A DNA stretch of 64,000 nt. Source: Bacillota bacterium. Its GTDB lineage: Bacteria > Bacillota > Clostridia > Peptostreptococcales > Acidaminobacteraceae. The position numbers and the translations under genes are program-made. This document shows, piece after piece, positions 16,749 to 25,452 of this stretch; positions within the stretch are counted from its first letter, which is position 1; each line of letters begins with the position of its first letter. The DNA lies in NCBI GenBank assembly GCA_020161295.1, contig JAIUOA010000001.1:62001-126000 (forward strand). The letters are read 5' to 3'. The notes beneath the pieces are model-generated. The model was given only the letters and a program-made list of their open reading frames with translations, made no database searches and had not been told where the DNA came from.

Positions 16749-18878
16749 ATGCGTCGTGTTCTTTTTTTGCTCGTAATGGTCTTGATCATCATCCTTTATC
16801 TACTAATGAACCAACGCTATTTATCCATGGTTGCCTTGCAGCGGGAGCTCAATCCTTCGAACAAGAAGCCGACGAAAGAAGAAATCCATTTAATCGGTGA
16901 AGTATGGGATGTAAACGTGGAGCGTTCAAACTTTATTTTTGATGTCCAAAATGGCGAGGGGAAGGTTCAGTTACTCATCAAGTTCAAAGAAGCGCCAGAG
17001 CTCGAGGCGTTAATCAGAGATGGTATCCATCGCTTTAAAATATCGGTTAAAAAGGATGAGTATCAGTTTATAAATCCTAAAAACCGTAGCACCTTTGATT
17101 ATGATCAATATTTGTTTTCTAATGGCATCACAGGAATCTACACATTAGAGCGATATGAACCTATTACCTGTGAACGCGTGGTTTGTGTTCATGCGTTCAG
17201 GCTTAGGATGCGATTTTGGATCGATGACCGTCTTTCTGAGTATTTTTCTCCTGAGTATGCGGGGTTGTTAAAAGCGCTTTTACTCGGCGATAAATCCTCT
17301 TTCGAGAATTATGACCATTATAAATCCCTTGGATTAGCCCATATTTTCGCCATTTCAGGTCTACATTTCGGCATTCTATATCATGTATTGAAAAAGCTTT
17401 TATGTTTTCTTCCGCCGATGATACGCACTTTACTCATCGCCTTGTTACTAGGCATCGCATTAATCCTAGTGGGGTGTGCTTATTCGGCGCAAAGGGCTTT
17501 TTTTATGGTGCTTTATTCGGAAATTTGCCTTCTTTCAGGTAGAAAGATGGATATTTACATGAACCTTTCCACCTCCTTGTTTTTAATTCTGATGCTAGCA
17601 CCTGCCGCCATCTTATCCACTGGGCTACATTTGTCCTATTACGCCTATATATGTGTGGCGATCATCTATAGGAAGTGTTTTAAGACGCCACTTAAGAACC
17701 GCTTATTCGAGTCCGTTCGCTTCGCGCTAACCATTCAACTTTTATTATTACCAGGAACACTCTATTATTTCGGAACCATTAATCTCTTCGGGTTTATAGC
17801 CAATCTAATTATGGTTCCCATCGTCGGCGCCTTACTTCCTGGCGCACTTCTGGTGCTCATGCTTTCAGCCTTTCCAATTAAGCCTTTAACGCAGGTCTTT
17901 TCATGGTTGATGGAAAAAGCCATTTGGGGTATGGACACCATCGGATTACTACTCCCCATAAAAAACGATTACCTGATCCTCTTTAAAAAAGGGGACTTCA
18001 TCCTTCTAGTGATTTGGACCGCCATGTTAGGGTTGATGCTCGTATTCTGGCCATTGTTTGGCCGACGCCGGATTTGGCTACGTGCCATTAGCATCGGTGC
18101 CCTCAGCATTGCTTTCATCCTTACCTGGCTTCCACCTGCCCAGCAGCAGATTACCTTCTTCGATGTGGGACACGGCGATATGAGCCTAATCGCGTCAAAT
18201 GGCTATACCATCCTCATCGATACGGGAGACGGACGGTTAAACGCCGCTGAAACACTTCGTGGAAGGGGCATTACCCATCTGGATGCGCTCGTTTTGTCAC
18301 ATGCGCATAAGGACCATATCGGCGACACCATAAGGCTCTTAGAAAACCTGCCCGTTAAAACGGTATTTCTTAATCAAGCGACCTTTGATCAATTTGAGAC
18401 GATTCCTAATATTTATGACACTGGTTTTAAAATCGTCACTGAGGAGGTCGTTTTGGAAGCTGGTGACGCTACGATTACCATCACACCTCTGATCAATAGC
18501 GTACAGGGTGATGCAAATCCAAACGATAATGCCCTCATCGTCCATTATCAAAACAGGGAATGGGATGGCCTTTTTTTAGGTGATGTCAGTGATACGCTGA
18601 TCGATGTCTGGCTTGATGCTCAAGAACAAGCGCTTCAGATAGAATTTATCAAAACACCCCATCACGGTTCAAAAACATCCATAAGTGATAAACTATATCA
18701 GGACCACCCAATACTGGGAACCTTTACCTCCTGTAGTCATCGCTATGGTATGCCTCATAAAAATTTGACTGAACTACTGGAAAGGGAAGGCATCCGACAT
18801 TTTACAACCTTTAGGTGGGGTGAAGTGAATCTGAATTTCACACGTACTGAAATAAAAGTGAAAACCTATTTGCCCTAG
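16749..18878 (+). CDS. comEC: DNA uptake channel ComEC/Rec2
   Basis: Polytopic protein that carries single-stranded DNA across the membrane during transformation. 709 residues: one N-terminal membrane helix (about 3-21), an extracellular domain, the Competence membrane domain with many helices (about 150-460, with AIFAISGLHFGIL), and a C-terminal metallo-beta-lactamase-like domain (FFDVGHGDMSLI, SHAHKDHIGD, TPHHGS). The ATG at 16749 follows GGAGG; the longer frame back to 16701 would run through the promoter. Its partner ComEA-like gene lies near position 1030. Confidence 0.95.
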   Translation: MRRVLFLLVMVLIIILYLLMNQRYLSMVALQRELNPSNKKPTKEEIHLIGEVWDVNVERSNFIFDVQNGEGKVQLLIKFKEAPELEALIRDGIHRFKISVKKDEYQFINPKNRSTFDYDQYLFSNGITGIYTLERYEPITCERVVCVHAFRLRMRFWIDDRLSEYFSPEYAGLLKALLLGDKSSFENYDHYKSLGLAHIFAISGLHFGILYHVLKKLLCFLPPMIRTLLIALLLGIALILVGCAYSAQRAFFMVLYSEICLLSGRKMDIYMNLSTSLFLILMLAPAAILSTGLHLSYYAYICVAIIYRKCFKTPLKNRLFESVRFALTIQLLLLPGTLYYFGTINLFGFIANLIMVPIVGALLPGALLVLMLSAFPIKPLTQVFSWLMEKAIWGMDTIGLLLPIKNDYLILFKKGDFILLVIWTAMLGLMLVFWPLFGRRRIWLRAISIGALSIAFILTWLPPAQQQITFFDVGHGDMSLIASNGYTILIDTGDGRLNAAETLRGRGITHLDALVLSHAHKDHIGDTIRLLENLPVKTVFLNQATFDQFETIPNIYDTGFKIVTEEVVLEAGDATITITPLINSVQGDANPNDNALIVHYQNREWDGLFLGDVSDTLIDVWLDAQEQALQIEFIKTPHHGSKTSISDKLYQDHPILGTFTSCSHRYGMPHKNLTELLEREGIRHFTTFRWGEVNLNFTRTEIKVKTYLP

Positions 18879-18895
18879 GTTTTCACTTTCAATTT
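18858..18895 (+). terminator. Terminator overlapping the comEC stop
   Basis: An 11-bp stem (GTGAAAACCTA and complement, 7-base loop) includes the comEC stop codon and is followed by a broken T-run. Moderate strength. Confidence 0.6.
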
Positions 18896-18933
18896 TCTCT
18901 ATTAACTGTTAAGATAGGTTTTGGAGGTATCCC

Positions 18934-19950
18934 ATGGACTTTATGACGTATTTCAAACAATTAAAAGAAGGGAAATTAGATGCGATCACCCTGATTACAG
19001 GAGAAGAAACCTATCTAATCGACCATTTGATCAAATATATAACCGAAAACTTCATTAATGCGCAATATGTGGATTTCAATTTAACAGAGGTTGACGCCAT
19101 TAGCGATTTAGAAACGACCCTATCCTCAGCACTCACTATGCCATTTTTTGATGACAGGCGCATGCTTATCTTCCAAAATTCTGGGATTTTGAAAAACCTA
19201 AAAGAAGATGGGGAAGAGAAGCTATTAATTTTTTTAAACGACTTTCCTGGTCATCTAAATGTCATTTTTAATGAAAAGGAAATGGATAAGCGCAAGAAAA
19301 CCTACAAATGGTTAGCAAAAAATGCCACCATCGTCTCTGTGGATCGCCTTGCACGCCCTGAGCTGGTCAAATGGATCGCAAAGCGCTTTAAACATTACGG
19401 CAAAGAAATCTCACTTCATGTAACAAACCATTTCATAGAGATGGTCAATTATCTGGATCCAGAAACAGGTAAAACACTCTACGATGTGGACAATACCATT
19501 CGTTCGATCTCAGGGGTAAATGGAGATATAACGGTTCAGATCATTAACCAATACGTGGAAGTTCCTATTGAGCATAATATTTTTAAGATGATGGACGCGT
19601 TGAGTGCACGGCAAATGTCTGATGCGATTCATATCTTTAATCATTTTATCGCTGGCGGTGAACCGGAAATCAGAATTTTCTTTTTGATCAACCAGCAGTT
19701 TAGAAATATTCTTAAGACGAAGCTACTTTTAGAAGCGGGTCACTCCAGTGCAACCATCGCTTCGAAACTCGACATTCATCCTTTCGTCGCGAAAAAGGCT
19801 GGCACCTTCGCAACACAATTCTCTGAGCGTCAATTACTTGAAATCATCAATCTATTAGAAGAAGTGGATATCGCCATGAAATCAAGTGGCATTTCTCCAG
19901 CCTTATTAATAGAGAAGGTGATGTTTCAAATCAGCCATACCAAAAAATAA
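18934..19950 (+). CDS. holA: DNA polymerase III, delta subunit
   Basis: Clamp-loader subunit that opens the beta clamp. 338 residues, the usual length. It starts with the family pattern LDAITLITGEETYLIDHLIKYI, has the PFFDDRRMLIF stretch and ends with the helical collar region (DIAMKSSGISPALLIEKVMFQ). GGAGG lies 8 bases before the ATG. Its position after comEC and convergent to rpsT is the standard Firmicutes order. Confidence 0.95.
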   Translation: MDFMTYFKQLKEGKLDAITLITGEETYLIDHLIKYITENFINAQYVDFNLTEVDAISDLETTLSSALTMPFFDDRRMLIFQNSGILKNLKEDGEEKLLIFLNDFPGHLNVIFNEKEMDKRKKTYKWLAKNATIVSVDRLARPELVKWIAKRFKHYGKEISLHVTNHFIEMVNYLDPETGKTLYDVDNTIRSISGVNGDITVQIINQYVEVPIEHNIFKMMDALSARQMSDAIHIFNHFIAGGEPEIRIFFLINQQFRNILKTKLLLEAGHSSATIASKLDIHPFVAKKAGTFATQFSERQLLEIINLLEEVDIAMKSSGISPALLIEKVMFQISHTKK

Positions 19951-19951
19951 A

Positions 19952-19985
19952 ATGGAGAAGCCATTTGGCTTCTCCATAATCCTTT
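19952..19985 (+). terminator. Terminator after holA
   Basis: A perfect 11-bp stem (ATGGAGAAGCC and complement, four-base loop) starting two bases after the holA stop, followed by AATCCTTTT. Confidence 0.75.
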
Positions 19986-20021
19986 TCAAAAAAGGACGAA
20001 AGCGTACTTAACTTGTACGCT
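19986..20021 (-). terminator. Terminator of rpsT
   Basis: On the minus strand AGCGTAC and GTACGCT pair around a 7-base loop, then TTCGTCCTTTTTT follows. It lies about 75 bases beyond the rpsT stop. Confidence 0.65.
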
Positions 20022-20022
20022 C

Positions 20023-20046
20023 TTTAATATTTGATCAAATATTAAA
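20023..20046. repeat. Perfect 24-bp palindrome between holA and rpsT
   Basis: Each half reads TTTAATATTTGA toward a TGATCA centre, with no mismatch. It has no loop, so it is a poor RNA terminator and looks more like a protein-binding site. The half-sequence TTAATATTTGA recurs at about 20451 in the lepA promoter. AT-rich, so chance cannot be excluded. Confidence 0.6.
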
Positions 20047-20097
20047 ATAGACACGGTTTTTTTATCGGGGATTTCTCAACTAGAAGTCATTAAACGA

Positions 20098-20364
20098 CTA
20101 TTCAGCCGCAGCGTTTAATTTCTTTCTTAATCTTGAAATTTTTCTAGATGCAGCGTTCTTGTGGAAAAGACCACTTGCAGCATTTTGAGCCATACGCTTT
20201 TCAAAGTAGAAGAATTTCTCTTTTGCAGCGTTAAGATCTCCAGCTTCAAGAGCTTCTAAAAATCTTTTTTCAGCGGTTTTGATCGCAGATTTTCTAGACT
20301 TGTTGATAGCAGTCTTTTTGTTGATGACACTGATTCTCTTTTTTGCTGATTTGATATTTGCCAT
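20098..20364 (-). CDS. rpsT: Small-subunit ribosomal protein S20
   Basis: 88 residues, basic, starting MANIKSAKKRISV and with the typical NKSRKSAIKTAEKRF and NAASRKISRLRKKLN helices. GGGGAGGTGA precedes the ATG. Lies between holA and lepA on the opposite strand, as in other Firmicutes; gpr and spoIIP, often next to it in spore formers, are absent. Confidence 0.98.
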   Translation of the reverse strand: MANIKSAKKRISVINKKTAINKSRKSAIKTAEKRFLEALEAGDLNAAKEKFFYFEKRMAQNAASGLFHKNAASRKISRLRKKLNAAAE

Positions 20365-20399
20365 GTGTTTTCACCTCCCCGAAGTTTTTCAACAGACTT

Positions 20400-20428
20400 A
20401 TTTTATCACGTGAATGCAAGGAGTGCAA
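20400..20428 (-). promoter_or_regulatory. Sigma-A promoter of rpsT
   Basis: Minus-strand TTGCAC and TAAAAT with a 17-base spacer, about 36 bases upstream of the rpsT start. Confidence 0.65.
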
Positions 20429-20457
20429 GTTTTTTCTCTATTACCATCTATTAATAT

Positions 20458-20486
20458 TTGAGTACCCGTTAAACGTATGGTATAAT
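20458..20486 (+). promoter_or_regulatory. Sigma-A promoter of lepA
   Basis: TTGAGT (20458-20463) and TATAAT (20481-20486) with a 17-base spacer. The leader of about 95 bases contains a short CAGCA/TGCTG hairpin near 20528. Confidence 0.65.
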
Positions 20487-20587
20487 TGTTAGGCTAGTTA
20501 ATTCGAATTTATTTATTCGCAAAGTGTCAGCAGATTTTGCTGTCAGATAAAAGGGGAACGAGTAAAAGCTTTAAGGAGGCTTATTTA

Positions 20588-22399
20588 ATGTCTAGTGAAA
20601 GACAAAAGTATATAAGGAACTTTTCCATTATAGCCCATATTGATCATGGTAAATCGACGTTAGCAGACCGATTAATCGAAAAAACCGGTCTATTGACTTC
20701 ACGTGAAATGAAAGACCAGATCTTAGACAGCATGGAACTCGAAAGGGAACGTGGTATCACCATCAAGCTTAATACGACCCGTTTGGTTTATAAAGCGCAA
20801 GATGGACACGAGTATTTGCTGAACTTAATCGATACGCCTGGCCATGTCGACTTTACTTACGAGGTTTCCAGATCATTAGCCGCTTGTGAAGGCGCTATAC
20901 TCGTCGTCGATGCCACACAAGGGGTTGAAGCACAAACGCTGGCTAATGTTCATTTGGCGGATGAACAAGGCCTCACCATCGTTCCTGTACTTAATAAAAT
21001 CGACTTGCCAAGTTCTAGACCGGAAGAAGTCATCCATGAAATAGAAGAAGTCATCGGCATCCTTGCTGAAGATGCACCACAAATTTCTGCTAAAGAAGGC
21101 CTTAACATCGAAGCGGTGCTTGAAAAAATCGTTGCAGATGTGCCTGCGCCAGATGGTCCAGAAGACGCACCATTAAAAGCTTTAATTTTTGACTCTTACT
21201 ATGACAGCTATAAAGGTGCTGTTGCTTATGTGAGAATTATGGAAGGCCGTGTCAAAAAGGGCGATAAGATTTTAATGATGGCAACCGGTAAGAAGTTTGA
21301 TGTCGTCGAAGTCGGCATAAGCGTTCCAGGTCCATTTCCAGTGGATGAACTCAGTGCCGGCGATGTTGGATACATTACTGCCAGTATTAAGAATGTTAAA
21401 GATTGTCGCGTAGGGGATACGATCACTTCTAGTATCACGCCTACAGAAGTGCCTCTACCTGGCTATAAAAAAGCAACCCCAATGGTATACTGTGGTATCT
21501 ATCCAGCGGAAGGTCAAAGCTATGATGAGATCAGAGATGCTCTCGAGAAGCTTCAGCTTAACGATGCCGCATTATCATTTGAACCTGAAACCTCAGTGGC
21601 ATTAGGCTTTGGATTCAGATGTGGATTTTTAGGACTCCTACATCTGGAAATCATCGAACAGCGAATCGATCGCGAGTTTGATCTCGACATCATCGCCACT
21701 GCACCAAGCGTCATTTACCGCGTCACTAAAAGTGATGGCGAAGTCCTTATGATCCAGAACCCGTCTAACCTGCCACCCGTAACTGAAATTCAAATGATGG
21801 AAGAACCAATCGTCAAAGCGAACATCATCGTACCTAACGAGTACGTCGGTAATATTATGGAGCTCTGTCAGTCACGTCGTGGCGATATGATTCACATGGA
21901 TTATTTAGATCCAAAGCGTGTGGTATTACATTACGAGCTTCCGCTTAACGAGGTTATCTACGATTTCTTCGACGCCTTAAAGAGCAAGACGAGAGGATAC
22001 GGATCACTTGACTACGAGTTTTACGAATATCGACCTTCTGAGCTGGTAAAAATGGATATCTTACTCAATAAAGAGTTGATCGATGCCTTTTCTATCATCG
22101 TTCATAAAACCAAAGCTGAATCACGTGGTCGTATCATCTGCGAGCGTTTAAAGGAAGTTATTCCTAGACAGATGTTCGTTATCCCGATTCAAGCGGCTGT
22201 CGGTTCGAAGGTCATCGCCCGTGAAACGATCAGCGCACTTCGTAAAGACGTTTTAGCAAAATGCTATGGTGGCGATATCTCCAGAAAGAAAAAGCTCTTA
22301 GAAAAGCAAAAAGAGGGTAAAAAGAAAATGAGACAGTTAGGTAGCGTTGAGGTTCCACAGCAAGCTTTCTTATCTGTCCTAAAATTCGACGAAAATTAA
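20588..22399 (+). CDS. lepA: Elongation factor 4 (LepA)
   Basis: Ribosome-associated GTPase that acts on stalled or mispositioned ribosomes. 603 residues. G1 is A16-HIDHGKST, followed by the switch [13 protein letters not shown] and NKID, and the LepA-specific C-terminal domain ([44 protein letters not shown]). The ATG at 20588 has AAGGAGG upstream; the longer frame from 20537 lacks one. Confidence 0.98.
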   Translation: MSSERQKYIRNFSIIAHIDHGKSTLADRLIEKTGLLTSREMKDQILDSMELERERGITIKLNTTRLVYKAQDGHEYLLNLIDTPGHVDFTYEVSRSLAACEGAILVVDATQGVEAQTLANVHLADEQGLTIVPVLNKIDLPSSRPEEVIHEIEEVIGILAEDAPQISAKEGLNIEAVLEKIVADVPAPDGPEDAPLKALIFDSYYDSYKGAVAYVRIMEGRVKKGDKILMMATGKKFDVVEVGISVPGPFPVDELSAGDVGYITASIKNVKDCRVGDTITSSITPTEVPLPGYKKATPMVYCGIYPAEGQSYDEIRDALEKLQLNDAALSFEPETSVALGFGFRCGFLGLLHLEIIEQRIDREFDLDIIATAPSVIYRVTKSDGEVLMIQNPSNLPPVTEIQMMEEPIVKANIIVPNEYVGNIMELCQSRRGDMIHMDYLDPKRVVLHYELPLNEVIYDFFDALKSKTRGYGSLDYEFYEYRPSELVKMDILLNKELIDAFSIIVHKTKAESRGRIICERLKEVIPRQMFVIPIQAAVGSKVIARETISALRKDVLAKCYGGDISRKKKLLEKQKEGKKKMRQLGSVEVPQQAFLSVLKFDEN

Positions 22400-22411
22400 T
22401 ATTATTTAAAT

Positions 22412-22438
22412 GGGCGATCAATTTGATTGCCCTTTTTT
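22412..22438 (+). terminator. Terminator after lepA
   Basis: A 9-bp stem (GGGCGATCA with TGATTGCCC, one G-U pair), a three-base loop and a run of six T. It lies between lepA and hemW. Confidence 0.75.
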
Positions 22439-22459
22439 AAACTGACATGTGGAGGTCCT

Positions 22460-23608
22460 ATGAAGTCCATCAGTATCTATTTGCATATTCCATTTTGTGT
22501 TCGCAAATGTTCGTATTGTGACTTCGTTTCGTACAGTGCGAAGCCCTTCGAAGAAAATCACGGTATTAACCGCTATTTTGAAGCAATCAAGCAAGAGCTG
22601 ATCCGCTATAAAGAGAAACTTTCAACCTATAAGGTTGCGACTATCTATTTAGGTGGCGGCACACCGAGTGCTGTTGATGGGCGTTTGATACACGATTTAT
22701 TAAACATGATACGTGCAAGCTTAAACGTCACTAACGACGCTGAAATAACCATAGAAGTCAATCCAGGCACGTTGACAAATGATAAGCTAAATCATTATAA
22801 AGCCGCTGGCATCAACCGCGTCAGCATGGGACTTCAAACCACAAATGATCAACTCCTGGAAACCATCGGGCGAATCCATTCAACGAACGATTTTATCACG
22901 TCATATCACGCCCTAAGAGATGCTGGGTTTAATAATATAAGTCTTGATCTGATGTTTGGACTTCCTGGACAAACATTAAGTGACATCGACCGAGCGATTA
23001 AGCTCATCGATCAGCTAAAACCGCAGCATGTGTCTGCTTACAGTTTGAAAATCGAAGAGGGAACCCCCTTATTCGATGCTTATGAAAAAGGAAGCGTCCA
23101 GCTACCTAGTGAAGAATTAGAACGTGAAATGTACCATCGCATCAACAGTAAGCTTCGTGAACTGGGCATTTATCAATATGAGCTTTCCAACTACGCGCTG
23201 CCCGGCTGGGAATCCAAACATAACACGGTTTACTGGGAAAATAAGCCTTACTTAGGCGTCGGTGTGTCATCACATTCAAAACTTGACGACGTAAGATTTT
23301 CGAACACTTCCAACATTCATGAATATATGGATAGCATTCAAAAGGGGGAATCGGTGATTATCGATTCCGAACCAATAGATGCCGAGGAAGACTTGTTTGA
23401 AAGCATCATTCTAGGACTTCGATTAAATAAGGGGATTCAAATTGACCTGCTTAATGAACGGTATGCCATCGACTTCGAAGCCCGCTATGAGAAAGTCCTG
23501 AGTTCACTCATACAGGATCACCTCATCATAAGAGAAGGAAACACGATCAAACTCACTGAACTCGGCAGAGATTTGGCAAACCAAGTGTTCTTACGATTTA
23601 TGCTTTAA
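22460..23608 (+). CDS. hemW: Radical SAM heme chaperone HemW
   Basis: 382 residues. The iron-sulfur cysteines are C13, C17 and C20 (CVRKCSYCDF), with GGGTPS and the HemW region HNTVYWENKPYLGVGVSSHS. HemW inserts heme into respiratory enzymes; older annotation calls it coproporphyrinogen III oxidase. The ATG at 22460 has GGAGG upstream. Its last codons and stop lie in a 14-bp tandem repeat. Confidence 0.93.
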   Translation: MKSISIYLHIPFCVRKCSYCDFVSYSAKPFEENHGINRYFEAIKQELIRYKEKLSTYKVATIYLGGGTPSAVDGRLIHDLLNMIRASLNVTNDAEITIEVNPGTLTNDKLNHYKAAGINRVSMGLQTTNDQLLETIGRIHSTNDFITSYHALRDAGFNNISLDLMFGLPGQTLSDIDRAIKLIDQLKPQHVSAYSLKIEEGTPLFDAYEKGSVQLPSEELEREMYHRINSKLRELGIYQYELSNYALPGWESKHNTVYWENKPYLGVGVSSHSKLDDVRFSNTSNIHEYMDSIQKGESVIIDSEPIDAEEDLFESIILGLRLNKGIQIDLLNERYAIDFEARYEKVLSSLIQDHLIIREGNTIKLTELGRDLANQVFLRFML

Positions 23609-23636
23609 CATTTATGCTTTAACATTTATGCTTTAA
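23597..23636. repeat. 14-bp tandem repeat at the hemW stop
   Basis: The unit TTTATGCTTTAACA occurs twice in full and a third time for 12 bases. The first copy carries the last codons (FML) and the TAA of hemW, so the extra copies look like a slippage expansion downstream of the gene. Confidence 0.9.
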
Positions 23637-23652
23637 ATTCGGGTTTATCTTT

Positions 23653-23689
23653 AAAGACGCTTTCGGAGTTAACGAATAGCGTCTTTTTT
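23653..23689 (+). terminator. Terminator after hemW
   Basis: AAAGACGCT pairs with AGCGTCTTT across a 16-base loop that can itself fold, then TTTT. It isolates hemW from the heat-shock operon. Confidence 0.7.
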
Positions 23690-23719
23690 GTAAACGTTTT
23701 GAAAATCTCAAATAGAATC

Positions 23720-23785
23720 TTGACAAATAATAACCAGAAAGGTATATTATTTATAGAATTAGCACTCGTTATTATTGAGTGCTAA
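23720..23785 (+). promoter_or_regulatory. hrcA operon promoter with CIRCE operator
   Basis: A near-consensus sigma-A promoter (TTGACA 23720-23725, 17-base spacer, TATATT 23743-23748) is followed at 23759-23785 by a perfect CIRCE element, TTAGCACTC-N9-GAGTGCTAA. The CIRCE site begins 10 bases after the -10 box, so bound HrcA would block initiation. This shows feedback control of hrcA-grpE-dnaK-dnaJ. Confidence 0.97.
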
Positions 23786-23802
23786 CAAAAGAAGGTGATT
23801 GT

Positions 23803-24828
23803 ATGATTTCAGATCGACAGTTAAAAATACTTGAAGCCATCATTAGTGATTTTATCGAATCCGCCCAACCTGTCGGTTCGAGAACCATTTCTAAAAAATA
23901 CCCATTGGGTATTAGCTCTGCCACCATCAGAAATGAAATGGCAGATTTGGAGGAACTGGGCTATCTGTTTCAACCCCATACATCCGCTGGTCGAATTCCT
24001 TCGGATTTAGGCTATCGTCTTTATGTGGATTCTTTGGTCAGGGAATATTCCATCTCACCTAGGGATAAAGAAATTATTCAGTCACTACTACTAAACAAAA
24101 TCATCGAAGCGGGTGACCTTGCGAAACAAGCTGTAAAGTTACTTTCTGAATTCACCAAATTGGTGGCGATTGTCTCAATTCCCAAATTCAACAAATGTCG
24201 ATTAGCAAATCTAAAGCTGGTGAAAGTTTCTGATTCGAAAGTGCTGTTGATTCTCGTCACTGACACCGGAATCGTAAAAAACATTCAACTCGCATTATCC
24301 AACACCGAGCAATTTGTGCTTGACCGTATATCAGATACCATGGTGGACCATCTGATGGGTGAGACGATAGAGAATATTGACGTCAGAGCTATTTCTAGAA
24401 TAAAAGAAAAACTTAAATCCCTAGGGGATGTCGTCGATTACTTGATTCCGATTTTAAGGGACGCTTTAAAAAGCTTAAACGGAACCGAAATGCATGTGGA
24501 TGGCATCTCACATCTGCTTTCCACTTACGAGTTTTCCGACACGGAAAAAGCGCGTCACATTTTCGAGTTCATAAAAGACCAACAAGCACTTGAACAGCTC
24601 ATCGAACAGGTTCCTACTAATCAGCTTTCTATTAAAATCGGTTCAGAAATCGGTATTGATGCGTTAGATGATTGTAGTATCATCGCTTCTTCATATAAAG
24701 TTGATGGGAATAACGCCGGTCGAATTTTGATTCTCGGACCAAAGCGTATGGACTATGGCGCAGTGGTGTCTACCATCAATTATATCAGCAATACTTTATC
24801 TGACGTATTTTCAGGCATATATTTATAA
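23803..24828 (+). CDS. hrcA: Heat-inducible transcription repressor HrcA
   Basis: 341 residues. The N-terminal winged helix (SDRQLKILEAIISDFIESAQPVGSRTISKKYPLGISSATIRNEMADLEELGYLFQPHTSAGRIPSDLGYR) is the family signature, followed by the GAF-like and dimerisation domains. It binds the CIRCE site 20 bases upstream and normally needs GroEL for activity. The ATG at 23803 has GAAGGTGA upstream. Confidence 0.97.
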   Translation: MISDRQLKILEAIISDFIESAQPVGSRTISKKYPLGISSATIRNEMADLEELGYLFQPHTSAGRIPSDLGYRLYVDSLVREYSISPRDKEIIQSLLLNKIIEAGDLAKQAVKLLSEFTKLVAIVSIPKFNKCRLANLKLVKVSDSKVLLILVTDTGIVKNIQLALSNTEQFVLDRISDTMVDHLMGETIENIDVRAISRIKEKLKSLGDVVDYLIPILRDALKSLNGTEMHVDGISHLLSTYEFSDTEKARHIFEFIKDQQALEQLIEQVPTNQLSIKIGSEIGIDALDDCSIIASSYKVDGNNAGRILILGPKRMDYGAVVSTINYISNTLSDVFSGIYL

Positions 24829-24870
24829 CCTGTAGTGATCCACCAATATTATGAAAAGGCAGAATAGGAC

Positions 24871-25425
24871 ATGAGTAAAAAGAAATCACATGAAAACAAA
24901 GAAACGGTAGAAAAGGAAACCCTAGTGTCTGAAGAGCAGCAAAAGTCTTCAGAGCAGGACGGTACGGCAGCTTCCGAACCAACGATGGATCAATTAAAAG
25001 AAGAAATAAACCAATTAAATGATAAATACCTTCGTTTAAATGCCGAGTTCCAAAACTATCGTAAACGCGTCGAAAAAGAGAAGACAGATATCTTTAAGTA
25101 CGGCAGCGAAAAAATGTTCGTTGAAATGTTGCCGATCATGGACAACTTTGAACGTGCGATAAGCGCTTCTGATCAAGAGGGTAGCAATAATAAAATTATC
25201 GAAGGCGTTATCATGATCAAGAAATCACTGGATGAGTTCTTTGAAAAGAATGGCGTAAAGAAAATCGAGGCGCTTAATCAGCCCTTTGATCCCATAAAAC
25301 ACCATGCAGTTATGACAGTCGAAAGCGAAACCGATGAAAAGGATCTGGTTATCGAAGTATTCCAGCACGGTTATGTATTAAACGACAAAGTCATCAGACC
25401 TTGTATGGTTAAGGTTTCCCACTAA
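24871..25425 (+). CDS. grpE: Nucleotide exchange factor GrpE
   Basis: 184 residues. A charged, disordered N-terminus (1-40) leads into a long coiled coil (EEINQLNDKYLRLNAEFQNYRKRVEKEK) and the C-terminal beta domain with PFDPIKHHAVM and VIRPCMVKVS. Releases ADP from DnaK. Second gene of the CIRCE operon, 42 bases after hrcA. Confidence 0.97.
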   Translation: MSKKKSHENKETVEKETLVSEEQQKSSEQDGTAASEPTMDQLKEEINQLNDKYLRLNAEFQNYRKRVEKEKTDIFKYGSEKMFVEMLPIMDNFERAISASDQEGSNNKIIEGVIMIKKSLDEFFEKNGVKKIEALNQPFDPIKHHAVMTVESETDEKDLVIEVFQHGYVLNDKVIRPCMVKVSH

Positions 25426-25452
25426 TTTAGGACAATAATAAGGAGGCAATAT

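Noticed and set aside
23720..23785. HrcA operator as an attachment or inverted repeat of a mobile element
   Set aside because: It matches CIRCE exactly and lies before hrcA.
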